Counted from the stretch's first letter, positions 16,255 to 26,349 are shown. The stretch: 64,000 bases of DNA from Treponema socranskii subsp. socranskii VPI DR56BR1116 = ATCC 35536 (GCF_000468115.1 NZ_AVQI01000033.1:1-64000), one strand, 5' to 3'. A program made the numbers and translations. Notes: generated by a model from the letters alone, not told the origin.

Positions 16255-17883
16255 TCAGCCGTTGTCCGAAACCGAGCCGGATTGCCGCGGTGCGTATGTA
16301 TCGTTTGCCGGATCGGCTCGGTATTCGCGCGGCGAAAGCCCGGTCACTTTTTTGAAAATAAAACTGAAGTAGTGCGGATCGTTGAAACCTGTTTTGTATG
16401 CGATGTCCGCGCTTTTCATATCGGTCGATTTTAATAATTTTTTTGCGCGGGCGATCCGTACCCCCGTTAAATATTCGATAAACGTCGTATTGCATTCCTG
16501 TGAAAATATCGTGCTGAAATGATTCGGACTGAAATGCACCGCGTCCGCAACCGAACGCAGGCAAATGTCGGGGTCTGCAAAATTCGCGTCGATATATTTT
16601 TTTGCACGCAGGATGACGTCGGCGTAGTGTCCGCGTACGTGCTCGTTGCGGTAGCGCAGCACGGAAGCGAGCACTTTTTCGATTTCCGCGATAAAGGTTT
16701 TTTCGTTCTGCACGGCGGCATCGATAAACGCATGCGTGAGGATTTCCGGCATAACGCTTTGAATGTTTCCGCCGAACTGTTCGATTATCTTCGACACCGC
16801 CATGATCACGTCGACGAGAAGATAGGATGCGATGATCGAAAAGCGCTCCCGATTGTCGCCGAGCAGCGCTATGTATTCCCGTATGATTTGATCGATTTCG
16901 CTTTCGTCGGCATAATTGAGGCGTTCGACCAGCGGATCGTTTTCCTGCAGCACGATGGAATTGTTTTGCGATGCGTCGATATCGCCCGCACTTATTATTT
17001 TATTTTTGTCCGAAATGCGGCAGCGTTTTAAAATCGACGATGCGTCTTGAAACGAATTGACGATGTGCGATATGTGTTCGGCGACCGAACCGATCGCGGT
17101 GATAACCGTACACGCCGTGTTTTTTGCGATTTCATGCCGGATCGTGTCGGCGATGTTGAACGCCGCCTCTTCGCACGATTCTTTTGCGCCGCTTTTGATG
17201 ATCGAAACGAAGGTATCGGGCGCGATAAAAAATCCGATGCTGTCGGGCATGCTTGCGCTTACCGACAGGACAATCGATTTTGCGGCGATCAACGCATCGA
17301 CCGTATCGTCCGCGCTTGCGATCGTGCCGACGCTTACGATATAAAAGCGCGCGACGAGATTGATGCCGAGCGCTTCCGCTTTTTGGATGGCCGTATGCGT
17401 ATCGAGTGCGCCAAGTACGATATCCGAACAAAGCTTTTCGCGAGCGAGCATGATATTCGATTCGAGTTCCGCTTTCATCCGCGAGATGTCGGTAAATTGC
17501 CGGCGCTCCAGGTCGAGCTTTTCGGCAACGCGGTTTAAGCAGCGCAAAATTTCATCGAGCGTAAACGGTTTTAAAATATAATCTTCCACACCGATCGAAA
17601 TCGCTTTTTTTGCGTAATCGAATTCGTCGTGTCCGGACAGGATGATGATCGATATTTTCGGCTGCAATTTTTTTACCGCCTGCGCGAGTTCGAGCCCGTC
17701 CATAAACGGCATTTTGATATCGGTGATGAGGATGTCCGGCTTTATATCCTGTATCATCGAAAGCGCGATTTCTCCGTCGCCCGCTTCGCCTGCAAACGAA
17801 AAGCGCGACTTTTCCCAATCGATTTTTGTACGGAGACCTTCGCGGACGATCATTTCATCATCGACGATAAAAACGCTGTACAT
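16255..17883 (-). CDS. YesN-type response regulator with AraC DNA-binding domain
   Basis: 542 residues. The N-terminal receiver domain (residues 1-120) has the acidic pair VDDE and the phosphoacceptor Asp55 in ILITDIKMP, with K in ILKPF. A long linker is followed by a C-terminal AraC-type double helix-turn-helix (about 440-535: DICLRSVADAVHFSPNHFSTIF ... SADIAYKTGFNDPHYFSFIFKKVTG). It is the cognate partner of the YesM-type kinase immediately upstream (1-bp gap). By context it likely controls the ABC importer genes upstream. No binding site can be read from the sequence. Confidence 0.92.
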   Translation of the reverse strand: MYSVFIVDDEMIVREGLRTKIDWEKSRFSFAGEAGDGEIALSMIQDIKPDILITDIKMPFMDGLELAQAVKKLQPKISIIILSGHDEFDYAKKAISIGVEDYILKPFTLDEILRCLNRVAEKLDLERRQFTDISRMKAELESNIMLAREKLCSDIVLGALDTHTAIQKAEALGINLVARFYIVSVGTIASADDTVDALIAAKSIVLSVSASMPDSIGFFIAPDTFVSIIKSGAKESCEEAAFNIADTIRHEIAKNTACTVITAIGSVAEHISHIVNSFQDASSILKRCRISDKNKIISAGDIDASQNNSIVLQENDPLVERLNYADESEIDQIIREYIALLGDNRERFSIIASYLLVDVIMAVSKIIEQFGGNIQSVMPEILTHAFIDAAVQNEKTFIAEIEKVLASVLRYRNEHVRGHYADVILRAKKYIDANFADPDICLRSVADAVHFSPNHFSTIFSQECNTTFIEYLTGVRIARAKKLLKSTDMKSADIAYKTGFNDPHYFSFIFKKVTGLSPREYRADPANDTYAPRQSGSVSDNG

Positions 17884-17884
17884 A

Positions 17885-19339
17885 TTATCCCTCGCTCGCG
17901 TACGTTTCGACGGGCACCGTAAACGAAACGCGCGTCCCTTTGCCGCGTTCGCTCGTTATCGAAAGCGACACCGACGTATCGTAATACAGATTGAGGCGCT
18001 TGTTCACATTGTACAGACCGTATGTGTGCAGGTTTTCCGCAGGAGACGTTTGCAGCAACTCATCGCGGATGATTTTAAGCCGCTCTTCCGTAAATCCTAT
18101 GCCGTTATCTTCGACGGTAAATCGTATGCGCGTATCGCCGCCGTCCGCTGCCGCAGTTTTTTTTGCCGTTACGGAGATAATCCCCCGCCCTCGTTTATTT
18201 TTGATACCGTGATAGATCGCGTTTTCGACGAGCGGCTGTAAAACCAATTTAAGGACGGGGATGTCGCCGATCCCTTCGTCGGCATCGAGCGTATAGTCGA
18301 GGATATCGGCATAGCGGATACGCTGGATCGTCAGGTAATTCCGCACGTGATCGAGTTCCTGCGCGATCGTTATCCATTCGTGTCCCTTGCTCAGCGAAAT
18401 TCGAAAAAAATCGGAAAATGCGCGCGTTATTTTTATGACGGCGTCTTTTTTTTCCGATTCGGCGAGCCAGATAATCGTATCGAATGTATTGTATAAAAAG
18501 TGCGGTGTAATCTGCGCCTGCAGCGTTTTCATTTCCGCCTTTTGCAGATTTTGCTGCTCTTTAATATTTTCATCGATGAGGTCGGTTATCTTTCCCGCCA
18601 TAATGTTAAGATTGAGCGCAAGGTTGTCGAGCTCTTCTACATAGGGCTTTTCCGCACGCGCGCTCAAGTCTCCGTTCGCGATGCGCGACGACAGTATTTC
18701 CATGTCGTGGATCGGACGCCGTATGTTTTCCGATACCGAAGTGAACGCGTACACTGAAATCATAATAATAATTATTATGATGCCGATCTGTATATACATA
18801 AGCGTAATCGACGAGTGTTTTAAACTTTCGTTCGTATTCGTCGACGATTCGATTTCCGCAACGATGTAATCCTGCAAAATGTCGTAGATGAGCGATGATA
18901 CGCCGCGTATTTCATCCATCGTCTTTTCGTTTTCGGCGACCGTTGTGCCCGCTTCGATTTGCCTGCCGAGCATATCGACGTAATTTTCAAGCGTTTTTTC
19001 CGCCCGCGAAACGACGACAAGCAGCTGCCGGTTGTCATCGCGTATCGTCGAGCGCGCGATCTCGGCGATGCCCGACCGTATGCGTTCGAGTATGACGTAT
19101 TGCCGTCCTTCGGCAAAATCGACTTTTCCCGCAACGATGTCCCATATTTCGTCGGAAATTTCGGTTTTGACGATTTGGCTCAGCCTGTTCGCACGACTCA
19201 CGTTGGTAATGATTTTATCGTACTGCAGCGTGTACATGCGCTGCGCAATTATGGAATAAGCCGTCGGTATGATCATGAGGACGATGATGAAGATATAGGA
19301 AAAGCTCAAGCGCTTTTTTATGCTGTTCGTTTTTTGCAT
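17885..19339 (-). CDS. YesM-type sensor histidine kinase
   Basis: 484 residues. TM1 about 11-33, an extracytoplasmic sensing loop of roughly 145 residues, TM2 about 179-201, a HAMP domain to about 255, then the His_kinase (PF06580-type) block with the phosphoacceptor His280 in QAQITPHFLYNTFDTI and an ATPase domain with VEDNGIGFTEERL. It lies between the lone sugar-binding lipoprotein (9-bp gap) and its response regulator. This layout suggests that the binding protein presents a sugar to the kinase loop. Confidence 0.92.
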   Translation of the reverse strand: MQKTNSIKKRLSFSYIFIIVLMIIPTAYSIIAQRMYTLQYDKIITNVSRANRLSQIVKTEISDEIWDIVAGKVDFAEGRQYVILERIRSGIAEIARSTIRDDNRQLLVVVSRAEKTLENYVDMLGRQIEAGTTVAENEKTMDEIRGVSSLIYDILQDYIVAEIESSTNTNESLKHSSITLMYIQIGIIIIIIMISVYAFTSVSENIRRPIHDMEILSSRIANGDLSARAEKPYVEELDNLALNLNIMAGKITDLIDENIKEQQNLQKAEMKTLQAQITPHFLYNTFDTIIWLAESEKKDAVIKITRAFSDFFRISLSKGHEWITIAQELDHVRNYLTIQRIRYADILDYTLDADEGIGDIPVLKLVLQPLVENAIYHGIKNKRGRGIISVTAKKTAAADGGDTRIRFTVEDNGIGFTEERLKIIRDELLQTSPAENLHTYGLYNVNKRLNLYYDTSVSLSITSERGKGTRVSFTVPVETYASEG

Positions 19340-19348
19340 GATCGTATA

Positions 19349-20335
19349 TCAATAACCTCGCGGCGGCACATCATCGAGATTGTCGTTTTCAGTAAACACC
19401 CGCTCGGGTATATCGGTACGGCGCGGAATGGATTTTCCCGCCGCCAAAAGTTTGACGAGTTCCATAACACGTTCACCGCTGTCGGGATTGCATTCGACGA
19501 CACAGTTGATCTCTCCCGCCCTCAGCCTATCGAGCGCTTCCTGTTCCGCGTCGTAGCTTACGACGACGATGTCCTTTCCCGTTCGGATTCCGTGTTCGCG
19601 GAGCACGTCCAAAAAACCGAGCGTCATCCCGTCGTTGTTGGAGACGATTATATCGATCGGCTTTCCGTCTATCGAAAGGGAGCCGTTCGCCGCTAAAATC
19701 GTCTTTGCGATCTCTTTTCCCCGCGACCGGATAAAGTCTCCGCTTTCGCTGTATACGATCGAAAAGCGGTCATCGTCCCCGAGCACTTCCCGAAAGCCGC
19801 TTGAGCGGCCGTCCGATGCGGATGACCCGTCGGTACCGCGTATTTCGAGGATATTGAACGGGCCGCCCTTGTTTTTAAATTTATCGAGCAAAAAACGCGC
19901 GGCGTCGCGCCCTTCTTCGACGCTGTCCGTTCCGATGTATCCGGCATAGAGGTCTTCGTTCGACACGGTGAGCTTTCTGTCGTACACGATGACGGGAATA
20001 CCCGCATCTTTCGCTTCGCGCAATACATTGTCCCAGCCGCCCTGCACGATCGGAACGAAAACGATGACATCGACTTGATAAACTATAAACGAACGGATCG
20101 CTTTGATTTGATTTTCCTGCTTTTGTTCGGCATTTTCATACAGGAGCCGGATACCTGAGCGCTCGGCGGCAAGGCGCATCGATTTTGTATTGAACGTGCG
20201 CCATGCGCTTTCCGCGCCGATCTGCGAAAATCCGAGTATGATACTGCTTTGCGCCCGCTCTTCGTTTGCTTTTTTTGTACAGCCGGAGAGCGCACACAAA
20301 AACGCAGCTCCGATACAAAGGCCTATGTTACGCAT
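19349..20335 (-). CDS. YtfQ-like sugar-binding lipoprotein of the sensor module
   Basis: 328 residues from the ATG at 20335 (GGAAAG upstream). The signal ends LCALSGCTKKA, a clear lipobox with Cys about 16. The body is a type I periplasmic-binding protein close to the YtfQ-like protein of this locus: GFSQIGAESAWR, the sugar-contact region ENAEQKQENQIKAIRSF, and IVSNNDGMTLGFLDVL. It lies downstream of the permease genes and directly upstream of the histidine kinase, so it may feed ligand to the kinase and not to the transporter. Its divergence from ytfQ supports separate roles, but this is inference. Confidence 0.85.
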   Translation of the reverse strand: MRNIGLCIGAAFLCALSGCTKKANEERAQSSIILGFSQIGAESAWRTFNTKSMRLAAERSGIRLLYENAEQKQENQIKAIRSFIVYQVDVIVFVPIVQGGWDNVLREAKDAGIPVIVYDRKLTVSNEDLYAGYIGTDSVEEGRDAARFLLDKFKNKGGPFNILEIRGTDGSSASDGRSSGFREVLGDDDRFSIVYSESGDFIRSRGKEIAKTILAANGSLSIDGKPIDIIVSNNDGMTLGFLDVLREHGIRTGKDIVVVSYDAEQEALDRLRAGEINCVVECNPDSGERVMELVKLLAAGKSIPRRTDIPERVFTENDNLDDVPPRGY

Positions 20336-20425
20336 AATACTTTCCGTATGGCGCATTATACACCGTAACGGCTGCAAATACAAACGATGCGGACATACCG
20401 AACGCGCCGGCGCGCGCATTTACAC

Positions 20426-21457
20426 TTACTGCCGCCTTTGATTTTTCATCATGATAAATACGCTCTGCAGCACGATGAAAAAACAGAGCAGTGCGGACAG
20501 CACGATTTTATTCCACCACGACGAAAGCGTTCCGTTGCACCGGATATAGGTTTCGATCGTCGCTTTGATGAGCACGCCGAAAAAGGTTCCGACAACGGTG
20601 CCGACGCCGCCGGTGAGCATCGTACCGCCGATAACCGCCGATGCGATGGCATCCATTTCAAAGCCGCGCGCCTGCTCGACGAAACCGCTCGTCGTGTTGA
20701 GACAAAAGACGAATCCCGCAAGAGAGGCGAGGAATCCGTTGAGCATATACGCGAGGAATTTCGTTTTGCGCACATTGATACCCATGAGCAGAGCCGACTG
20801 TTCGTTGCCGCCGACCGCAAAAAGATTGCGTCCGAATTTCGTATACTTGCAAACGTACCAGATAACGGCCATTGCGGCGAGCGCGATGATAACGCTCGGA
20901 TGGATAAACGGATACATCTTTACACCGCGTCTGTTTACCGTCGCGCCGATAAGCAGATGGATATCTTTATTCGCGACGGCGAGAAAGGTTCGGTTTTCGG
21001 TGATGGCGATTTGGTTGACACTGATGATCGCCGTCAATCCGCGGCAAAAAAACATTCCCGCGAGCGTGATGATAAAGGGCTGCAGCTTCATATAGGCGAC
21101 GAGAAATCCCTGAACCGCTCCGAATACGACACCGAACAGCAGCACGAGAAAAATCGCAGCCCACGCATTCATCCCCATGTTTTGCATGGAATACGCGAGC
21201 ATCATACACACAAGGCCGACGACCGAACCGATGGAAATATCGATGCCGCCGGTGATCATGATGATCGTCATACCTGAAGCGGCGATTATCAATCCTGCAT
21301 TGTCGATAAGCATATTGCAAAACGTTTGAAATTTACCGAAACCCGCATCGGCAAAGATGATACAGCCTGCGATATACATTATGACGAACAGAACGATCGT
21401 GACGAAAAGTAAAAAATTGCTGCCGTCGAGTTTTCGTTTGAACAGCTGAGTTTTCAT
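20426..21457 (-). CDS. yjfF: YjfF-like ABC sugar permease
   Basis: 343 residues, about ten hydrophobic segments. A BPD_transp_2 (ribose/galactofuranose family) permease; the EAA-like loop and GASGMTIIMITGGIDISIGSVVGL are typical. It overlaps the other permease gene by 4 bp (ATGA), showing translational coupling. With the second permease it would form the heterodimeric membrane channel of a YtfQRT-YjfF-type importer; E. coli YtfQ binds galactofuranose. The substrate here is unproven. Confidence 0.88.
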   Translation of the reverse strand: MKTQLFKRKLDGSNFLLFVTIVLFVIMYIAGCIIFADAGFGKFQTFCNMLIDNAGLIIAASGMTIIMITGGIDISIGSVVGLVCMMLAYSMQNMGMNAWAAIFLVLLFGVVFGAVQGFLVAYMKLQPFIITLAGMFFCRGLTAIISVNQIAITENRTFLAVANKDIHLLIGATVNRRGVKMYPFIHPSVIIALAAMAVIWYVCKYTKFGRNLFAVGGNEQSALLMGINVRKTKFLAYMLNGFLASLAGFVFCLNTTSGFVEQARGFEMDAIASAVIGGTMLTGGVGTVVGTFFGVLIKATIETYIRCNGTLSSWWNKIVLSALLCFFIVLQSVFIMMKNQRRQ

Positions 21458-22542
21458 TGTGATGCCTCCATCGTTGCGCTGCGGGTATGTCTGCGCTTCA
21501 GCTTATACACCGCACGGATCCGTTTGAACTCCTCCGACTGCAGCGTCACGATGAGAACGACGACGATCGCTTTATATACGGGAAGCTGATCCGCCGAAAC
21601 ACCTACGGCATAGAGTCCCGTCGTGAGCGCTTGAATCGTAATCGCGCCGATGACGGAACCGGCAAGATTGAATTTACCGCCGCCGAGACTGTTGCCGCCG
21701 AGGGCTACCGCGAGGATCGCATCGAGCTCCATGTAGAGTCCGATATTGTTTGCATCGCTCGAATAGATACGGCTCGACGAGATGAGGCCTGCGAGCCCCG
21801 ATGCGAGTCCGCAAAACACATAGCAAAAAAAGATGACGAGCGTCGAATTGATGCCGACGAGCCGGCCCGCTTTCGGATTTATGCCGACCGTTTCAATATA
21901 CATGCCGAGCGCGGTTTTTCTGAGCAGCAGCGTCGTCGCGATGACGAAAGCGGCGGCGATAAAAACGGGCGTGGGAATGACGATGCCCGGAATAAAACCT
22001 CCGATGTATTTAAACGATTCCATGCGCACGTAGAGAATTTGACCGGGCACCATGACGCCGTTGATCTCCCGCGCGCTCAACAACTGCGCGATGCCGCGCC
22101 CTGCGGTAAACAGGATAAGTGTGGCGATCATCGGTTGTATACGAAGGCGAGCCACAAGAAACCCGTTGAACGCACCGCACGCGACGCCTGCAATCAGACA
22201 CATCACCGCCGCGAATGCGAAAGGGACGGCATACGCGTCGTAGCTTGAACCGAGCAGGCGGACGCAGACTGCGGCCGCGACCGCTTCGACTGCACCTACG
22301 GAGATATCCGTACCGCGCGAAGAAGCGACGGCGAGCGTCATGCCGATCGACAAAATGACCAATTCGCACGCACGGTTTAAAATGTCGATCGTATAGCCGT
22401 ACAACACACCGTTTTGAATGGATATTTTAAAAAACGACGGCGTGATGATTACGTTTACGCAAAGCATGATGATAAGCGCGGCGACCGGCAGCAGCAGAGG
22501 ATTGCGCGCTAACGATTGCCGCAGCGATTTATTCGTTGCCAT
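21454..22542 (-). CDS. ytfT: YtfT-like ABC sugar permease
   Basis: 362 residues with multiple membrane helices. It has the family region ILSIGMTLAVASSRGTDISVG and a conserved GGNSLGGGKFNLAGSVIGAI segment. The start overlaps the 3' end of the ATPase gene by 14 bp. Partner of the YjfF-like permease. Confidence 0.88.
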   Translation of the reverse strand: MATNKSLRQSLARNPLLLPVAALIIMLCVNVIITPSFFKISIQNGVLYGYTIDILNRACELVILSIGMTLAVASSRGTDISVGAVEAVAAAVCVRLLGSSYDAYAVPFAFAAVMCLIAGVACGAFNGFLVARLRIQPMIATLILFTAGRGIAQLLSAREINGVMVPGQILYVRMESFKYIGGFIPGIVIPTPVFIAAAFVIATTLLLRKTALGMYIETVGINPKAGRLVGINSTLVIFFCYVFCGLASGLAGLISSSRIYSSDANNIGLYMELDAILAVALGGNSLGGGKFNLAGSVIGAITIQALTTGLYAVGVSADQLPVYKAIVVVLIVTLQSEEFKRIRAVYKLKRRHTRSATMEASQ

Positions 22543-24058
22543 TGTTTTCTCCTCCGGCTATCGCCGCCATAACGTCGTGCTGCGTGAGGTCGTCGTTTTC
22601 GAGTTCGCCGACTTTTTTTCCGTCGCGAAGTACACACAGACGGTTCACCGTACGGAGCATTTCGTCGATTTCGGAACTGATAAACATAATAGTCATGCCT
22701 TGCCCTGCAAGCTGAACGATAAGTTTTTGAATTTCCGTTTTTGTTCCGACATCGATGCCGCGCGTCGGTTCGTCGAGAATCAAAAAATCGGGATGCGTTA
22801 TAAGCCATCGCCCGATGATCACTTTTTGCTGATTTCCGCCCGACAGCTGACGAACGAGCGTTTCCGGTGACGGCGTTTTAATATTGAGCGCTTTGATGTA
22901 CCGTTCGGCAAGTTCGTTTTGCTTCGCCGCCGGCAGCAGTTTGAAAACGCCGGTTTTAGCCTGCAGCGCGATTATTAAATTTTCTCGCACCGACAGATCG
23001 GCGATGATGCTTTCATCTTTGCGGTCTTCCGGCAAAAACGCCATTCCCGCGCGCATGGAGTCGATCGGTTCCGACGCTTTCAGCTTTTCGTTTTTGAAAA
23101 ACAGCGTACCGGTATCGACTTTGTCCGCACCGTACAAGGTACGCGCAAGCTCCGAGCGGCCGGAGCCGAGCAATCCCGTCAGCCCGACGACTTCGCCCTG
23201 CTTGATTGCGATATCGAACGGCTTTATCGTACCCGTGTGAGAAAGTCCGACCGCGCGAACGACTTCCGCTGCGTGATCGGAGCGATCGCCGCCCTGCGTA
23301 TTGCTGCGGATGGACGCGAGCTCGTCGAATTCGTGGCCGAGCATCGTCGCAACGAGTTTGACACGCGGCAGTTCGCCGATAGGAAATTCGCCTTCGAGCT
23401 CCCCGTTGCGAAGCACGGTAATTCTGTCACACACTTCGTATACTTGTTCGAGAAAGTGCGTAACGAACACGATACCCGTTCCCTGCGATTTTAATTTTTT
23501 CATAACCGCAAAGAGATTTGCGACTTCACGATCGTCGAGCGAACTCGTCGGCTCGTCGAGGATGAGCACTTTGCAGTTGAAGTTGACCGCGCGCGCGATG
23601 GCGATCATCTGCTGGATCGCGACGGAGTATTTGCCGAGTGCGCGCGTCACATCGATATGCGAAAGTCCGACATTACCGAGAATTTCTTTTGCCGTCTCGT
23701 TCATCTTTTTCCAATCGATGGCAAAATGTTTTTTCGGCTGATGTCCGACGAAAATATTTTCGGCAACGGAAAGATTCGGACAAAGATTTACTTCCTGATA
23801 TACGGTACTGATGCCGTTTTGTAGCGCTTCTTCGGGAGAACGGTTGTCGATCTCTTTACCGTCTAGCAGTATCGTCCCTTCGTCCCGCGTATGTACTCCG
23901 GTGAGAACTTTGATAAGCGTACTTTTTCCGGCGCCGTTTTCTCCCATCAGCGCGTGTATTTCTCCGCGGCGCAGCGTGAAATCGACATGCTGAAGCGCTT
24001 TTACGCCCGGAAATGTTATGGAAATATTTTTCATAGAAAGCATAACATCGCCGTTCAT
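22529..24058 (-). CDS. ytfR: YtfR-like sugar ABC transporter ATPase (two fused NBDs)
   Basis: 509 residues, the normal size for ribose-type ATPases with two nucleotide-binding domains. The first half has Walker A GENGAGKST at about 39-47 and signature YSVAIQQMIAIARA; the second half has a degenerate Walker A (GLLGSGRSE) and a strong signature LSGGNQQKVIIGRWL with Walker B FLILDEPTRGID. The degenerate second site is usual for the family. It drives uptake by the permease pair. The gene sits between ytfQ and ytfT in the expected order. Confidence 0.93.
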   Translation of the reverse strand: MNGDVMLSMKNISITFPGVKALQHVDFTLRRGEIHALMGENGAGKSTLIKVLTGVHTRDEGTILLDGKEIDNRSPEEALQNGISTVYQEVNLCPNLSVAENIFVGHQPKKHFAIDWKKMNETAKEILGNVGLSHIDVTRALGKYSVAIQQMIAIARAVNFNCKVLILDEPTSSLDDREVANLFAVMKKLKSQGTGIVFVTHFLEQVYEVCDRITVLRNGELEGEFPIGELPRVKLVATMLGHEFDELASIRSNTQGGDRSDHAAEVVRAVGLSHTGTIKPFDIAIKQGEVVGLTGLLGSGRSELARTLYGADKVDTGTLFFKNEKLKASEPIDSMRAGMAFLPEDRKDESIIADLSVRENLIIALQAKTGVFKLLPAAKQNELAERYIKALNIKTPSPETLVRQLSGGNQQKVIIGRWLITHPDFLILDEPTRGIDVGTKTEIQKLIVQLAGQGMTIMFISSEIDEMLRTVNRLCVLRDGKKVGELENDDLTQHDVMAAIAGGENNGNE

Positions 24059-24192
24059 AGTTCCTCCGCTGTTGCGATAAGGCTTCTCGAAAAACTCGCC
24101 TTTAGCGATTTTTTCGAAATTTCGACTAATTGAAAATGCCGGAGACGCGCAGGGTTTCGGCGTTCCGGCAAGTTTATTAATATATTGTGCAA

Positions 24193-25161
24193 TTAATATT
24201 TGCGGTTCGGTAATTCTTTTGCCGCATTTGCCTGATCGAATACGCTTTCGACAACGTACTGAATCTTTTCAACCTTTTCACCCTTTTCAAGTTTTTGAAT
24301 GATTTCGGCGATACGCGGTCCGTGAAGCGGATTGCATTCGACCGCGCAGTTGAGCTCTCCTGCGATCATTTTATTAAACGCTTCGTGAACGGCGTCAAAC
24401 GAAATGATGATGATGTCTTTGCCCGGGCGTTTGCCGGCGGCTTTGATGGCATCGATTGCACCGAACGCTTCGTTGTCGTTTTCACAGAATACGACGTCGA
24501 TTTTCGGATACGCTTTTAAGAACGATTCCATCACTTCCTGTCCCTTTGCCTGCGTGAATTCGCCGGATTGTTTTGCAAGCAGATGATATTTGGGATTTTT
24601 CGCGAGCCCTTCGATGATGCCCTGCGTGCGTCCGACTTGTGCGGAAGAACCGATCGTTCCCTGAATGAGGACGACATTCAAATCGTCTTTATCGCGGCCG
24701 ATTTTCTTCAAATATCCGTTGAGCCACGCGACCGCATCGTTTCCTTCCTTGACGAAATTTCCGCCGACCCAGCAGACGTACAAACTGTTGTCGGAAACTT
24801 TCATTAAGCGGTCGGAAAGCAAAACGGGGATGCCTGCGCGCTTGGCTTCGTTGAGAACCGTTTCCCATCCCGTTTCAACGACGGGAGCGACGACGATGTA
24901 ATCGACATCCTGTTGGATAAAATTGCGGATCGCTTTGATTTGATTTTCCTGTTTTTGCTGCGCATCGTCGAAAATCAGTTTATAGCCGTTCGCTTTGGTG
25001 AACGTGCTTTTAAAAGATTCCGTGTTCGCCGTCCGCCAATCCGATTCGGCGCCGACCTGCGCATAACCGACCGTGATAACACCCTTCGGTCCGGCTGCAA
25101 ACGCGCCGGCCATGCAGATGCTTGCCGCTACGATGCAGCTTATCGTTTTAATCAATTTCAT
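24193..25161 (-). CDS. ytfQ: YtfQ-like periplasmic sugar-binding protein
   Basis: 322 residues. A signal peptide (MKLIKTISCIVAASICMAGAF) precedes a type I periplasmic-binding protein. Aligned by eye with E. coli YtfQ: VGYAQVGAESDWRTANTESF, DDAQQKQENQIKAIRNFI, VVAPVVETGWETVL, GTIGSSAQVGRTQGI, CAVECNPLHGPR. GGAGG precedes the ATG. As the first gene of the importer operon it is separated from ytfR by 134 bp, commonly a region of differential expression. Galactofuranose or a related furanose is the likely ligand by homology only. Confidence 0.9.
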   Translation of the reverse strand: MKLIKTISCIVAASICMAGAFAAGPKGVITVGYAQVGAESDWRTANTESFKSTFTKANGYKLIFDDAQQKQENQIKAIRNFIQQDVDYIVVAPVVETGWETVLNEAKRAGIPVLLSDRLMKVSDNSLYVCWVGGNFVKEGNDAVAWLNGYLKKIGRDKDDLNVVLIQGTIGSSAQVGRTQGIIEGLAKNPKYHLLAKQSGEFTQAKGQEVMESFLKAYPKIDVVFCENDNEAFGAIDAIKAAGKRPGKDIIIISFDAVHEAFNKMIAGELNCAVECNPLHGPRIAEIIQKLEKGEKVEKIQYVVESVFDQANAAKELPNRKY

Positions 25162-25516
25162 AAAGTTCCTCCTTTTCTATAAGAACCGATGAATCGATTG
25201 TACGGCGGTATTTTAAAAAAGTACATAAATAATTTTATCGATTTCGGTTTAAGTTTTTTTGAACGGAAGCCGATATCCGTACGATCGCAGCCGCGGCCGC
25301 GAAAAAGTTCGTTTTTTTCCGAAAAAAGGTAGATAATTTAACGAACCGATCGACGTATATAAAAATACGATAGGACAAAGGCGCCGTATTGTTTTACTGC
25401 GGGTGCTGCGTTTGTAATAATAGTTTTATTTCAAAAAAAGGGGGAAAATTCAAAGTTCATGCAAATTAATCCGAAGGAGGATTAATTTGCATTACACTAA
25501 GAAATTTTTTAAAATA
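25162..25516. other. intergenic region with the ytf promoter area and a terminator hairpin
   Basis: No gene. The ytf operon must start here, reading left. A/T-rich candidate -10 elements are present, but no hexamer pair is good enough to call. The 14-bp inverted repeat at 25459-25492 is listed separately. Confidence 0.5.
25459..25492 (-). terminator. inverted repeat after the SDR gene, terminator-like
   Basis: ATGCAAATTAATCC (25459-25472) and GGATTAATTTGCAT (25479-25492) form a perfect 14-bp stem with a 6-nt loop. It lies 25 bp past the stop of the minus-strand SDR gene; a T-rich stretch (minus strand) follows only after a gap, so it may act as an RNA-end stabiliser. Confidence 0.6.
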
Positions 25517-26275
25517 TTAATCTCGCAGCGTACCTCCGTTAACCGCCATGGTTTCGGCGGTAACGAAAGACGCTTCTTCGCTTGCAAGATAACATACTGC
25601 ATAGGCAATATCATCGGGAGAGCCGAGCCGTTTGATAATACTTTTATCCAAGAATTTTTGTGTTTGTTCGGGTGTCGCGGTTGCCGCCATTGCGGTTTGA
25701 ATACGACCGGGAGCGATCGCATTGACGGTAATTCCGTCGGCACCTACCTGTTGTGCCAGATTTCGTACGAAACTCAATACGGCGCCTTTCGATGCCGCAT
25801 AATGCAGAGCCGCTACCGTACCGCCGTTTTTTCCGGCTTCGGAAGAAATACAAATAATTCTCCCGAATTTTCGCTTCCGCATACCGGGTATAACTGCTTT
25901 GCAAAAGAAAAAATGAGCCTTTATATTAACGGCAAATACGAGATCCCACTCATCGCTTGAGATATCTTCAATCGGATGCAGGGGATGGATACCCGCATTG
26001 TTTACAAGAATATCTACCTTCCCAAATTCTTTTTCAACATCGGCAACAAATTCGTTTACTTGATTTTGTTTCGAAATATCCACCTGTTTCATGTATATTC
26101 TCTTTCCGGTAGATTTTTTCAATTCATCGCATGCAGTCTTTAATTCATCTTCTTTGATATCACATATAGCGACATCTGCCCCGGACTGTGCTAATTGCAG
26201 GGCAATCGCTTTTCCCATTCCTTGTGCGGCACCTGTTACAATTGCGGCTTTTCCATTTAAATTTCCAAAACTCAT
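25517..26275 (-). CDS. short-chain dehydrogenase/reductase (FabG-like)
   Basis: 252 residues. Classical SDR: cofactor motif TGAAQGMGKA near residue 16, NNAGIHPLHPIED (NNAG), and the catalytic Tyr-x3-Lys in HYAASKGA. The cofactor is NAD(P)H. It is the last gene of the minus-strand arm after tctA (74-bp gap). In this setting it more likely oxidises a hydroxy acid or polyol than acts in fatty acid synthesis, an inference from its neighbours. Confidence 0.88.
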   Translation of the reverse strand: MSFGNLNGKAAIVTGAAQGMGKAIALQLAQSGADVAICDIKEDELKTACDELKKSTGKRIYMKQVDISKQNQVNEFVADVEKEFGKVDILVNNAGIHPLHPIEDISSDEWDLVFAVNIKAHFFFCKAVIPGMRKRKFGRIICISSEAGKNGGTVAALHYAASKGAVLSFVRNLAQQVGADGITVNAIAPGRIQTAMAATATPEQTQKFLDKSIIKRLGSPDDIAYAVCYLASEEASFVTAETMAVNGGTLRD

Positions 26276-26349
26276 AATATTTCCTCCTGTATATGCTGTA
26301 ATTACAGCTGCGGTGATTTCATAACGGTTTTGTAAAAAACATAGCGCAT

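Noticed and set aside
20387-21277. A 296-codon plus-strand ORF
   Set aside because: It is antisense to the yjfF-like permease gene, is composed mostly of charged residues (R, D, H), and mirrors conserved codons of the true gene.
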